From CBDTYW01 sp965364735 (GTDB lineage Bacteria > Actinomycetota > Nitriliruptoria > Nitriliruptorales > Nitriliruptoraceae): DNA of 12,154 nt. Numbering within the stretch: position 1 is the first letter of the stretch; every line of letters begins with the position of its first letter. The notes below the pieces were generated by a model. It saw only the letters and a list, made by a program, of their open reading frames with translations, did no database searches and was not told where the DNA came from. Below are positions 5,488 through 12,154 of the stretch, in pieces. A program made the translations under genes and the position numbers. The stretch spans positions 1 through 12,154 of the forward strand of contig CBDTYW010000097.1 of assembly GCA_965364735.1 (NCBI GenBank). Reading direction: 5' to 3'.

Positions 5488-7116
5488 ATGCGTGCTTCCC
5501 GCCTGATCTCGACCGCCCTCGTCCCCGCCTTCGCGATGCTCGCGGTCGGTGCGCCGACCGTCGCCACCGCGGCGGTGACGGAGACCGCCGTCGTCGCGAC
5601 GACCCCGGTCACCAAGGTGATCGTCGCGTTCGACGGCACGGTCAGCGACGCGTCGGTCGACGCCATCATCGCGCGTGGCGCGACGCTCGCGATCGGCTTC
5701 GAGCACGTCGACGCGGTCGCGGTCACCGGACCAGAAGCGGTCCTTCGCGAGCTGCACACCCTTCCCGGCGTCACCAGCGTCGTCCCGCAGCGTCGGATCA
5801 CGTTCGACCTCGACGTCTCCGTCGCGCAGATCCAGGCGGCCGAAATCGCCACGGCTGGCACGGCCGACATCGGCGGGATCGACGTCGCGCGTCCCGGCGT
5901 CACCGGGGCCGGAGTGACCGTCGCGGTCATCGACTCGGGCATCTTCGGCACACACCCGGACTTCTCCGGCAAGATCAAGGCGGGCGCGAACTTCGAGTTC
6001 TCGACGATCGCTGTCGAGGGCGGGATCCCCGGCGGGCAGTTCGACGTCTACGCCGAGAACACGAGCGCGCTCGCGCTCAACGACGAGGTCGGCCACGGCA
6101 CCCACGTCTCCTCCACCATCGCGGGCGTGGGCGCATCGTCGATCAGCGGCGCGAACTACGACGGCGTCGCGCCGGGTGCGGAGATCGTCGCGCTGAAGAT
6201 CGCCACCGCCGCGAACGGCGTCGTCGAGGACTTCGGGTTCGAGGAGAACGCGATGATGGCGATCGACTACATGATCCGGCACAAGGACGAGCTCGGGATC
6301 CGCGTCTCGAACAACTCCTGGGGGCTGCTCCCGTACGAGCCCGGCTCCACCGGCAGCGCAGGCTTCGCGACCGACTACGACGCCGCCCGCGCCATTGCCG
6401 AGGCAGCGGTCGACGCCGGGATCATCATGGTGTTCTCGTCCGGCAACGATGGCGGCGACGGCTTCGACACGATCCGGTCCGGCGCGGAGTCCAGCGAGAA
6501 GGTCATCACGGTCGGTGCCAGCTGCAAGCTCGAGGCGGCGCTCGGCTCGGACGGTGCCTGCACCGACGCGGCCCGCGACGGCGTTCCGACGGTCACGTCG
6601 TTCTCCTCGCACGGCCTCGAGGACGGGACCGGGGCGCAGGTCGACATCGTCGCGCCCGGCGACAACATCTTCGCCGCGGCGAGCGGCGTGCTCGCCGCCC
6701 CACTGCTGAACCGCTGCTCGCCCCGCTCCGCAGCTGACCCGGCCTACCTGTGCCTCTCGGGAACCTCGATGTCGGCGCCGCACGTCGCCGGCGTCGCGGC
6801 GCTGTTGGTCGAGGCCAACCCGGCGATCACCCCGGCTCAGGCCGAGCAGTGCATGACCGACACGGCGCTGGACATGTACGCGCCCGGCTTCGACGTGCTG
6901 TCCGGGTTCGGTGAGGTCGACGCGAACCGGGCGGTCGCGTGCAGCGCAGCGCTCACCGCGCCGACCGTCACCGAGCCGGCACCGACACCTGAGCCGAGCG
7001 AGACCGCAGACCCCGTCGTTGACGACGAGACGCCGCTGCCGACGACCGGCGGAGGCGCCGTGTTCGCAGGTCTCACCACGCTGGGTCTCGCGGCTGGTCT
7101 GCGTCGCCGAAGCTGA
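5488..7116 (+). CDS. Secreted subtilisin-like (S8) serine protease with LPxTG cell-wall anchor
   Basis: This 542-residue exported protease should be tethered to the cell wall. A signal peptide covers about 1-29 (MRASRLISTALVP... to ATAA). An I9-type propeptide follows at about 42-106, from VTKVIVAFDG to VTSVVPQRR. The S8 domain at about 137-485 has its triad in standard contexts: D149 (VAVIDSG), H203 (GHGTHVSS) and S427 (GTSMSAPHVAG), with oxyanion N320 (SSGND). Cysteines at 346/358, 410/422 and 455/485 may pair. A Pro/Thr/Glu linker leads to LPTTG (517-521), a hydrophobic stretch and RRRS at the end, which is a complete sortase signal. ATG 5488 is favoured over GTG 5470 because AAGGA lies 8 bases upstream and it gives the cleaner signal peptide. 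The DUF4328 gene starts 19 bases after the stop, so they are probably co-transcribed. The substrate is unknown. Confidence 0.95.
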   Translation: MRASRLISTALVPAFAMLAVGAPTVATAAVTETAVVATTPVTKVIVAFDGTVSDASVDAIIARGATLAIGFEHVDAVAVTGPEAVLRELHTLPGVTSVVPQRRITFDLDVSVAQIQAAEIATAGTADIGGIDVARPGVTGAGVTVAVIDSGIFGTHPDFSGKIKAGANFEFSTIAVEGGIPGGQFDVYAENTSALALNDEVGHGTHVSSTIAGVGASSISGANYDGVAPGAEIVALKIATAANGVVEDFGFEENAMMAIDYMIRHKDELGIRVSNNSWGLLPYEPGSTGSAGFATDYDAARAIAEAAVDAGIIMVFSSGNDGGDGFDTIRSGAESSEKVITVGASCKLEAALGSDGACTDAARDGVPTVTSFSSHGLEDGTGAQVDIVAPGDNIFAAASGVLAAPLLNRCSPRSAADPAYLCLSGTSMSAPHVAGVAALLVEANPAITPAQAEQCMTDTALDMYAPGFDVLSGFGEVDANRAVACSAALTAPTVTEPAPTPEPSETADPVVDDETPLPTTGGGAVFAGLTTLGLAAGLRRRS

Positions 7117-7135
7117 CCGAGGGGGAGGGAGCGCG

Positions 7136-8860
7136 GTGGCGAAGGTGATGAAGACGTCGCCCGCGCCTGGGCTCCGTCCCGTGCTCCCGCTGGCGGTCAC
7201 CGCGACCGCGTTGTTCGTGGTCGAGGCGCTGCTTCGTCTGGTCCTGCTGCGCTACGACGTCCAGGACGCTCGGCTCGTTCTGAACGCCGGGAAGGCGGGC
7301 AGGCTGCTGGTCGACACACCTTCGACCCTGCCGCCGTTGGCGCCGTTCGTCGCGCTGACGCAGATGGCGCTCGCGGTCGTCGTCGTGACGACCGTGCACC
7401 GCGCCCACCGCAACCTTGCCCGCCTGCGGCTCCAGACCAGCATGAAGGGCGGATGGGTGATCGCCGGATGGTTCGTACCGTTCGCCAACCTGATCCTGCC
7501 GAGGCGTGCGGTCCGGGATGTCGTCGATGCTGGAGAGGCGCTCGACGGATCCCGGTGGGGATCGCGGATGGTCGACGTCTGGTGGATCGCGTGGCTCGCC
7601 TTCCAGCTCGCCGAGGCCGCGGGACCCGGCCTTGCGGCGTTCGCTGGCGCGACGGTCGGGCGGCCCGTCCTGGCCGCTGATGTCACGGCCGCAGCCAGCA
7701 TCATCGCGCTCGCCGACCTCCTTGCGGTCGTCGCGGCGATCACGGGCGCGGTCGTGTTCCTTCGGCTCGGGCTCCGTCACGCCCTCCTGATCCGACCGCG
7801 CGGGCCCTTCGTCGACGACGGCCCGTTGACGGTGGTGCGTGGGCTGTCCCCGATCGGGCCGCTCTCCCAGGTCGTCCCGGTGAGCCTGCTCGCCGTCGCG
7901 CTGTTGCTCGGCTCCGTGTCGATGGCCACCGCCGACACCGCTGCGGACCTTCTCGCCGCGGGCGTCGGCCCGAGAGGACGGGGTGCGGTGACCGGGCCGG
8001 AGCTGGTCGATCACCCGGACGCGACGCTCGTGATCGACCGCGGTGCGGAGCACTTCGTGATTCGACCACAGGACGGCGGGCTGCGGGTGACCGCTGATGG
8101 CGGGACGCTGTCCGTCACTGCCGCGGAGCACGACACTCGGCTTCTGCTCGGCCTCCGCACCGAGGGGGGACAGATCGTCCTCGGGGCGCATTCCGTCGAG
8201 ATCGGCGGCCAGGACGCAAGCTTCGAGCTCGCCGGCCATCCGTGCGACGGGCCGGCGACGGTGCGTGTCCGCGCCGTCGCCTACACCGCCGGTGGGCGCC
8301 TCGCCGAGATCGCTCTGGAGGTCGTGGCCGGATGTGCGGACGGGAACGCTGCCCGCGCGACGATCGCCTGGACCGGCCATGAGCCGGGAGACCCGGTGCT
8401 CAACGTCGAGCCGCTGCCCGTCCAGCGCACGTCCATGGCACCGACGACGACGGTCACCCGCCCGGAGCTGGGCCTCACCCTGACGCCGGAGGACGGGCTC
8501 GAGGTCGAGGCCGGGCCACGCTCGCTGAGGTTCACGCTGCCGACCGGAGAGCCGGGGGAGTCGGCGGCCGTCGAGATCCGGCTCGGCGCAGACGATCGAC
8601 GCTGGTCGACCGGCGTCCTGCCGCTCGTCGTCAGCTCCGAGGACGCCTTCGGTGACCGCGCCACCGTCATGTTCGCGCCCGGGTTCATCCCGCCATGCGA
8701 TGAGCAGAGATCCACGTTGGACGTCCGCGAGGTCGCGTTCAACGGCGACGGCTACGTGACGAGGCTGGTCGTCGAGCTCGGCATGACGTGTCGGCAGCTC
8801 GCGCCGGGGGCGAACGCCTTCGAGATGGCCGCGGCGGTGGTCTACGACAGTGCTGGCTGA
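7136..8860 (+). CDS. DUF4328-type membrane protein with duplicated cysteine-paired extracytoplasmic module
   Basis: This 574-residue protein has no established function. Residues 1-215 match the DUF4328 plan, with membrane segments near 14-38, 66-88, 106-122, 147-170 and 184-212. The hallmark RAHRNLARL (89-97) precedes GGWVIAGWFVPFANLILPRRAVRD. A further membrane segment at about 244-266 leads to some 300 residues that are probably outside the cell and beta-rich. Within these, C370-C400 and C521-C552 bound two segments that align: PCD near the first Cys, then VRxVA[YF]xxxGx[LV]xx[IL]x[LV]E[VL]xxxC. A Thr/Pro linker (430-442) separates the halves. GTG 7136 is preferred because GGGAGG lies about 8 bases upstream; ATG 7148 lacks such a site. 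It follows the S8 protease by 19 bases and ends 3 bases from a convergent gene. Whether the protease acts on it is unknown. Confidence 0.85.
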   Translation: MAKVMKTSPAPGLRPVLPLAVTATALFVVEALLRLVLLRYDVQDARLVLNAGKAGRLLVDTPSTLPPLAPFVALTQMALAVVVVTTVHRAHRNLARLRLQTSMKGGWVIAGWFVPFANLILPRRAVRDVVDAGEALDGSRWGSRMVDVWWIAWLAFQLAEAAGPGLAAFAGATVGRPVLAADVTAAASIIALADLLAVVAAITGAVVFLRLGLRHALLIRPRGPFVDDGPLTVVRGLSPIGPLSQVVPVSLLAVALLLGSVSMATADTAADLLAAGVGPRGRGAVTGPELVDHPDATLVIDRGAEHFVIRPQDGGLRVTADGGTLSVTAAEHDTRLLLGLRTEGGQIVLGAHSVEIGGQDASFELAGHPCDGPATVRVRAVAYTAGGRLAEIALEVVAGCADGNAARATIAWTGHEPGDPVLNVEPLPVQRTSMAPTTTVTRPELGLTLTPEDGLEVEAGPRSLRFTLPTGEPGESAAVEIRLGADDRRWSTGVLPLVVSSEDAFGDRATVMFAPGFIPPCDEQRSTLDVREVAFNGDGYVTRLVVELGMTCRQLAPGANAFEMAAAVVYDSAG

Positions 8861-8863
8861 GCG

Positions 8864-11305
8864 TCAGGCTGCCTGCTGCTCCGGAAGCCAGACGCCACCG
8901 GGAAGCGCGAGCATCCAGGCGGTGCAGTCGGGCCCGCGCATCGGACGAGCAGCGAGGTAGCCCTGCATCTCGTCGCACTCCATCTCCGCGAGCGCGTGAA
9001 CGGTCTCGACGTCCTCGACGCCTTCGGCGACGACCTTCATGCCGAGCCCATGGGCGAGCTGAACGGTCGAGGCGACGATGATCCGTTGGCTCGGCTCGGC
9101 CTGCATCGCCATGAGGAACGAGCGGTCGATCTTGAGCTCGTGCGCCTTGAGACGGTGGAGGTAGCCGAGGGAGGAGTAGCCGGTCCCGTAGTCGTCGATC
9201 GAGAGCCGCGCGCCGGTCGCCCGGAGCGCGTCGAGGCCTTCCTGGGCACGTGTGCCCTCAACGAACAGCGACTCGGTGACCTCGAGGACCAGGCGCTCCG
9301 GCCGGGTCCCGTAGCGTTCGACGAGCTCCACGACGAGCTCGGGGAAGCCGTCCTCGAGCAGCAGTCGAGGCGAGACGTTGACGGACATGGCGACATCGAG
9401 CCCCAGGTCCGACCAGGCGGCCTGCTGGGCGATCGACTTCTCCAGGATGGTGTGGGTGATCGCGACGATCGCGCCGGTCTGCTCAGCGATCGAGATGAAC
9501 TCGTCGGGCCCGACGAACCCGAGATCGTCGTCGATCCAGCGTGCCAGCGCTTCGACGCCGGACACCTTGCCGGTGGCGATCTCGATCTTCGGCTGGAACC
9601 AGGCGTGGATCCGTCCATCCTGCGCGGCAAGGCGGACCTCGGCGGCGACGGCGAGCCGGCGACGTGCATCGACCTCGTTGCCGTCGTAGACCTTGGTCGT
9701 CTCGCCGGCTTCCTTGGCCTCGTGCAGCGCGGTCTCGGCGCGACGGACGAGCACGGTCGTGGCGCCGCCGTGCTCTGAGGAGATCGCGATCCCCATGGTC
9801 ACGGCCAGCTCGAGCCGCAGGCCCTCGATCTCGAGCCCCGAGACCAGGCCAGAGGTGAGGCGACGAGCCACCATCTCCGCTCCCGCCGGAGTCGCGACCC
9901 CGGGGGACAGGAGACAGAACTCGTCAGATCCGACCCGAGCGAGCAGCTCGTCGTCGTTCGTGCATGCGGCGAGACGCAAGGCCGTCTCCATCAGGACGAG
10001 GTCGCCGCTCTCGTGTCCGAGCGTCTCGTTGATGGCGCGAAAGCGATCGATGTCCAGCAGGATGACGGCGACGTCGGAGCCGGCGTCGGAAGCGTCGAGC
10101 CTGGCCAGCAGCTGGGTCCGGTTCGGCAGGTTGGTGAGCGCGTCGTGCATGCTGCGATGCGCCTTCTCCTCGAGCTCGGCCTGGAGCTTGTCGGAGAGGC
10201 GCATGCGTCGGGTGGTCGCCTCGACCTGTCGTGCGATGGTCTCCAGCGTGGGCAGCGCCGGGTCGTTGCGACGTCGTCGAACGGCCCAGCCGGCGAGCAG
10301 GTAGCCGGACCCCTCGTCAGCGGACAGCGGCACGAGCGCTCCGCCAGCGACCTTGCGTCGATCGGACTCCCGCTCGGTCAGGATGCGGGCCGCGCCGAGG
10401 TCGCCTTCGATGACCAACGTCGCGGGGTTGACCTCGTCGTAGCCGTTGAGCGTTCCACGGACCGTGGCGACGGCGGCGGACCCGGTCGCGTCGGTCTCCG
10501 CGAGCGCGGCGCCGGTCAGCTCGTGAACGGCGGCGCGAGCGATGCGAGCGGCGTCGTCGATGCTCTGGGCGGAGAGGAGCTCCAAGGTGTGGCTCTGGAA
10601 TGCGGTGAGCGTGTCCTGTCGCTCGATCAGGACGCCGATCGCGCGGAGGAGCCCCCAGATCATCACGGCGACGATGCAGCCGAGCACGGCCGCCGGGGTC
10701 GACCACAGGGTGAGCTGCGAGGTGGCGACGCCGAGGATGCTGAACACTGCGGAGATCCCGAGGACGGTCGTCATCGAGCTCGTGGCAGCGCGGAACGCCG
10801 AGGTGCCCGACGTGGCGGACATGACGCCGCCGATCATGAGTGCGGTGAGCACCTGACCGATCAGCAGGGCGAGGACCGTCGCGATCCACGCACGTGGTGA
10901 GGTCAACGCGGCGGAGCCCAGCACGAGACGGAAGATCAGCGCGGTGGCCGCTGCCTCGACGGCGAAGGCCGTCGTGTTCCAGGTCACGCGCAGGGGAGCG
11001 GCCCGCTTGCGCAGCTGGATGAGGAGACCAGCGCCGGCTCTCGCGAGCACGAAGCCCGTCGGGTCAAGGAAGACGAGCGCGTAGGCCGAGACGAACTCGG
11101 TCGCCGAGACCGACATCCCTTGGTCGCGCACGGTCAGGTCGATCGTCAGCCACTCGACCGCCACGAAGGCGACCAGGTAGACGGCGGTCCGCGCGGGGTG
11201 CGCGAGGCCGATGTCGGCTGCGCCGGCCGCGAGCATCATCAGGAGCGCAGCGGCCACACCCTGGCCGACGGCCAGGGTGGAAACGCGCATCTCCGGTGAT
11301 GCCAC
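8864..11305 (-). CDS. Membrane-anchored GGDEF-EAL protein, probable cyclic-di-GMP phosphodiesterase
   Basis: This 813-residue protein most likely degrades cyclic-di-GMP. Several membrane segments fill about residues 8-225, an MHYT/MASE-like sensor that I cannot name precisely. A GAF-like region follows at about 235-365 and a helical linker at 366-388. The GGDEF domain (389-545) has GSDEF (459-463) in place of GGDEF and NDDE where the inhibitory RxxD should be, so cyclase activity and product inhibition are doubtful. The EAL domain (565-800) keeps its key residues: EAL (585-587), NVSP (643-646), LEVTES (674-679), DDYGTG (704-709), K725 in KIDRS, E761 in AEGVED and QGY (781-783). GTG 11305 (complement) is chosen because GAGGAG lies 6 bases upstream; the in-frame ATG at 11290 has its GGAG too close. 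Its stop is 3 bases from that of the convergent DUF4328 gene. Confidence 0.93.
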   Translation of the reverse strand: MASPEMRVSTLAVGQGVAAALLMMLAAGAADIGLAHPARTAVYLVAFVAVEWLTIDLTVRDQGMSVSATEFVSAYALVFLDPTGFVLARAGAGLLIQLRKRAAPLRVTWNTTAFAVEAAATALIFRLVLGSAALTSPRAWIATVLALLIGQVLTALMIGGVMSATSGTSAFRAATSSMTTVLGISAVFSILGVATSQLTLWSTPAAVLGCIVAVMIWGLLRAIGVLIERQDTLTAFQSHTLELLSAQSIDDAARIARAAVHELTGAALAETDATGSAAVATVRGTLNGYDEVNPATLVIEGDLGAARILTERESDRRKVAGGALVPLSADEGSGYLLAGWAVRRRRNDPALPTLETIARQVEATTRRMRLSDKLQAELEEKAHRSMHDALTNLPNRTQLLARLDASDAGSDVAVILLDIDRFRAINETLGHESGDLVLMETALRLAACTNDDELLARVGSDEFCLLSPGVATPAGAEMVARRLTSGLVSGLEIEGLRLELAVTMGIAISSEHGGATTVLVRRAETALHEAKEAGETTKVYDGNEVDARRRLAVAAEVRLAAQDGRIHAWFQPKIEIATGKVSGVEALARWIDDDLGFVGPDEFISIAEQTGAIVAITHTILEKSIAQQAAWSDLGLDVAMSVNVSPRLLLEDGFPELVVELVERYGTRPERLVLEVTESLFVEGTRAQEGLDALRATGARLSIDDYGTGYSSLGYLHRLKAHELKIDRSFLMAMQAEPSQRIIVASTVQLAHGLGMKVVAEGVEDVETVHALAEMECDEMQGYLAARPMRGPDCTAWMLALPGGVWLPEQQAA

Positions 11306-11432
11306 CGGGCGCTCCTCGGAAGTCAGGGTGGGACGGCGATCTGACGATCGTCGGCGGTCCCGGGTCCTGTCGGCAGGGGTCGTGCCGCAACAAGCAGCGA
11401 GGCGGTGCCGGCTGGGCGGGATGCGTCCTCGT

Positions 11433-11445
11433 GCTCAGTCTGAGC
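11433..11445. promoter_or_regulatory. Palindrome in the divergent region between the GGDEF-EAL and flavodoxin-like genes
   Basis: GCTCAG-T-CTGAGC is a perfect 6+1+6 palindrome, 42 bases before the flavodoxin-like start and 128 bases before the GGDEF-EAL start. The heptamer TGAGCGG occurs at 11441-11447, overlapping its right arm, and again at 11457-11463, 16 bases apart. This pattern suits a dimeric repressor site, but no regulator gene is nearby and no clear -35/-10 pair was found. Confidence 0.3.
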
Positions 11446-11486
11446 GGTCACGTCCGTGAGCGGCACATGCGCGGGGACCTCGTGGG

Positions 11487-11999
11487 GTGCATGCTGGTGG
11501 CGGCAGCGACAGCAACGTGAAGGCGGTGTCTCCGGTGGAACCGACGCTTCTCATCGTGGCGCACTCCAGGTCGGGAGCGACGAAGCAGCTCGCCGACGCC
11601 GTCCATGCTGGTGCGACGGACCGACAGATCCGCGGTGTGCGGGTCGACCTGCGGCACCCGTTCGACGTCGAGGTTGCCGACGTCGTCGCCGCAGGCGCGA
11701 TCATCCTCGGGACGCCGACGAACTTCGGGTACATGAGCGGAGCGCTCAAGGACTTCTTCGACCGGGTCTACGACGACTGCCTGGACGTGACCCGAGGTCG
11801 GCCCTACGCCCTCTTCGTGAAGGGGCGCAACGACACGTCGGGGGCCGTCAGGTCGGTGCAGCCGATCGTGAGCGGTCTGGGCTGGCGCGAGGTACGGCCG
11901 CCGCTCGAGGTCGAGGGCGACCTGGAGCCGGACCACCTCGCCGAGGCACGTGAGCTGGGAATGATGATGGCGGCCGGGCTGGCGCTCGACGCGCTGTGA
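11487..11999 (+). CDS. Flavodoxin-like / NAD(P)H-dependent FMN oxidoreductase family protein
   Basis: This protein of about 170 residues has a flavodoxin fold and probably binds FMN. The first strand TLLIVAHS leads to the phosphate-binding loop HSRSGATKQLA (26-36), the S-x-S/T-G-x-T pattern of flavodoxins. A second FMN-contact loop, GTPTNFGYMSGALKDFFDR (75-93), resembles the WrbA and flavodoxin G-[ST]-P-x-x-[FY]-G loop. The protein is short, with no extra domain, so it may be an electron carrier or a small quinone/flavin reductase; I cannot choose. The start is uncertain. GTG 11487 has GGGGA about 9 bases upstream, while GTG at 11517, 11526 or 11535 would also keep the whole fold, which begins at about 11541. 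Its stop lies 13 bases from that of the convergent repeat-tailed gene. Confidence 0.8.
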   Translation: MHAGGGSDSNVKAVSPVEPTLLIVAHSRSGATKQLADAVHAGATDRQIRGVRVDLRHPFDVEVADVVAAGAIILGTPTNFGYMSGALKDFFDRVYDDCLDVTRGRPYALFVKGRNDTSGAVRSVQPIVSGLGWREVRPPLEVEGDLEPDHLAEARELGMMMAAGLALDAL

Positions 12000-12012
12000 G
12001 CGCCGAGGTGGG

Positions 12013-12154
12013 TCACTTCCAGCCGTTGCTGCTCCAGGCCATGCCGTTCCAGCTCATGCCGTTCCAGGCCATGCCGTTCCAGGCCATGCCGTTCCAGGCC
12101 ATGCCGTTCCAGCTCATGCCGTTCCAGCTCATGCCGTTCCAGCTCATGCCGTTC
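12013..12154 (-). CDS. C-terminal fragment of a protein with NGM[SA]W pentapeptide repeats (partial, runs off the window)
   Basis: The minus strand is open from the window edge to TGA at 12013-12015 and gives 46 residues. These are eight pentapeptides in the order NGMSW x3, NGMAW x3, NGMSW, NGMAW, then SSNGWK and stop. The body of the protein lies beyond 12154, so the product cannot be named from sequence. I recall similar W-x-G-x-[SA]W tails at the C-termini of some actinobacterial secreted S8 peptidases. That makes a second subtilase a reasonable guess, but no catalytic motif is visible here. Regular Trp spacing and small polar residues suggest a repetitive beta structure or a surface-binding tail. 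The minus frame is preferred over the plus reading (MPFQ[AL] repeats) because it ends in a natural, slightly diverged C-terminus just before the convergent neighbour. Confidence 0.72.
   Translation of the reverse strand, partial: NGMSWNGMSWNGMSWNGMAWNGMAWNGMAWNGMSWNGMAWSSNGWK
12034..12153. repeat. Tandem 15-bp repeat, eight units, continuing past the window edge
   Basis: Eight head-to-tail 15-bp units read CCAGGCCATGCCGTT or CCAGCTCATGCCGTT on the + strand. The only variation is the GGC/GCT triplet, which switches Ala (GCC) and Ser (AGC) on the coding minus strand. Asn, Gly, Met and Trp codons are identical in every unit. The unit length is a multiple of three, so copy-number change keeps the frame. 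There are no spacers, so this is not a CRISPR array. Confidence 0.97.

Noticed and set aside
5331..5506. Small plus-strand open frame in the protease leader
   Set aside because: Arg/Pro/Ser-rich with no motif and no good ribosome-binding site, and it overlaps the protease start out of frame.
6911..7135. Upstream extension of the DUF4328 frame
   Set aside because: It overlaps the protease C-terminus and reads as Arg/Ser/Pro-rich shadow. GTG 7136 has a good ribosome-binding site and starts just before the first membrane segment.
5251..7200. Long N-terminal extension of the minus-strand thiamine-binding frame
   Set aside because: The family domain begins exactly at the ATG at 5250, with AGGAG 8 bases upstream. 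The extension runs antisense to the protease and is low complexity.
12034..12153. CRISPR array
   Set aside because: The units are 15 bp, directly abutting with no spacers, and code cleanly for NGM[SA]W pentapeptides.
12001..12154. Plus-strand coding of MPFQ[AL] repeats
   Set aside because: There is no plausible start or upstream domain. It follows the flavodoxin-like stop directly, whereas the minus frame ends in a natural C-terminus.

Overview
The window is GC-rich and densely coded, and it looks like a chromosomal segment from the Actinomycetota. The ftsE-ftsX-smpB order is common in that phylum. The coding style (GTG starts, Asp/Glu/Ala/Val-rich proteins) and the LPxTG-anchored subtilase also fit. 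The NGM[SA]W repeats at the right edge make me suspect an Acidimicrobiia-type lineage, but this is recall and could not be checked here.

Layout. (1) 94-2986, + strand: a cell-division module of ftsE, ftsX and a secreted coiled-coil/LytM (M23) endopeptidase of the EnvC/RipC kind. The transporter-like FtsEX complex would drive the peptidoglycan hydrolase outside the membrane. (2) 3017-4864, + strand: a trans-translation module of smpB, a YpfJ-like membrane zinc metallopeptidase, and ssrA (tmRNA). ssrA has two candidate promoters, a recognisable alanine tRNA-like domain and a tag frame ending NNELALAA-stop. A strong C(UUCG)G hairpin terminator follows and is shared with the convergent next gene. 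(3) 4948-5250, - strand: a small MTH1187/DUF77 thiamine-binding-type protein. (4) 5488-8860, + strand: a two-gene unit of a secreted subtilisin-like protease with a C-terminal LPTTG sorting signal and a DUF4328 membrane protein carrying a long extracytoplasmic part. That extracytoplasmic part appears to contain a duplicated cysteine-paired module. (5) 8864-11305, - strand: a membrane-anchored GGDEF-EAL protein with an intact EAL active site and an altered GGDEF motif. (6) 11487-11999, + strand: a flavodoxin-like protein. (7) 12013-12154, - strand: the C-terminal end of another protein, made of eight near-identical NGM[SA]W pentapeptides and cut by the window edge.

The left half is conserved housekeeping DNA. 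The right half is more lineage-specific, with cell-surface proteolysis, cyclic-di-GMP turnover and a repeat-tailed surface or secreted protein. I see no CRISPR array, transposase, integrase, phage gene or standalone tRNA. The least-described features are the duplicated module in the DUF4328 protein and the homogenised 15-bp repeat tract at the right edge. No gene-free stretch exceeds 300 bases. The two longest, 5251-5487 and 11306-11486, hold only candidate regulatory inverted repeats.
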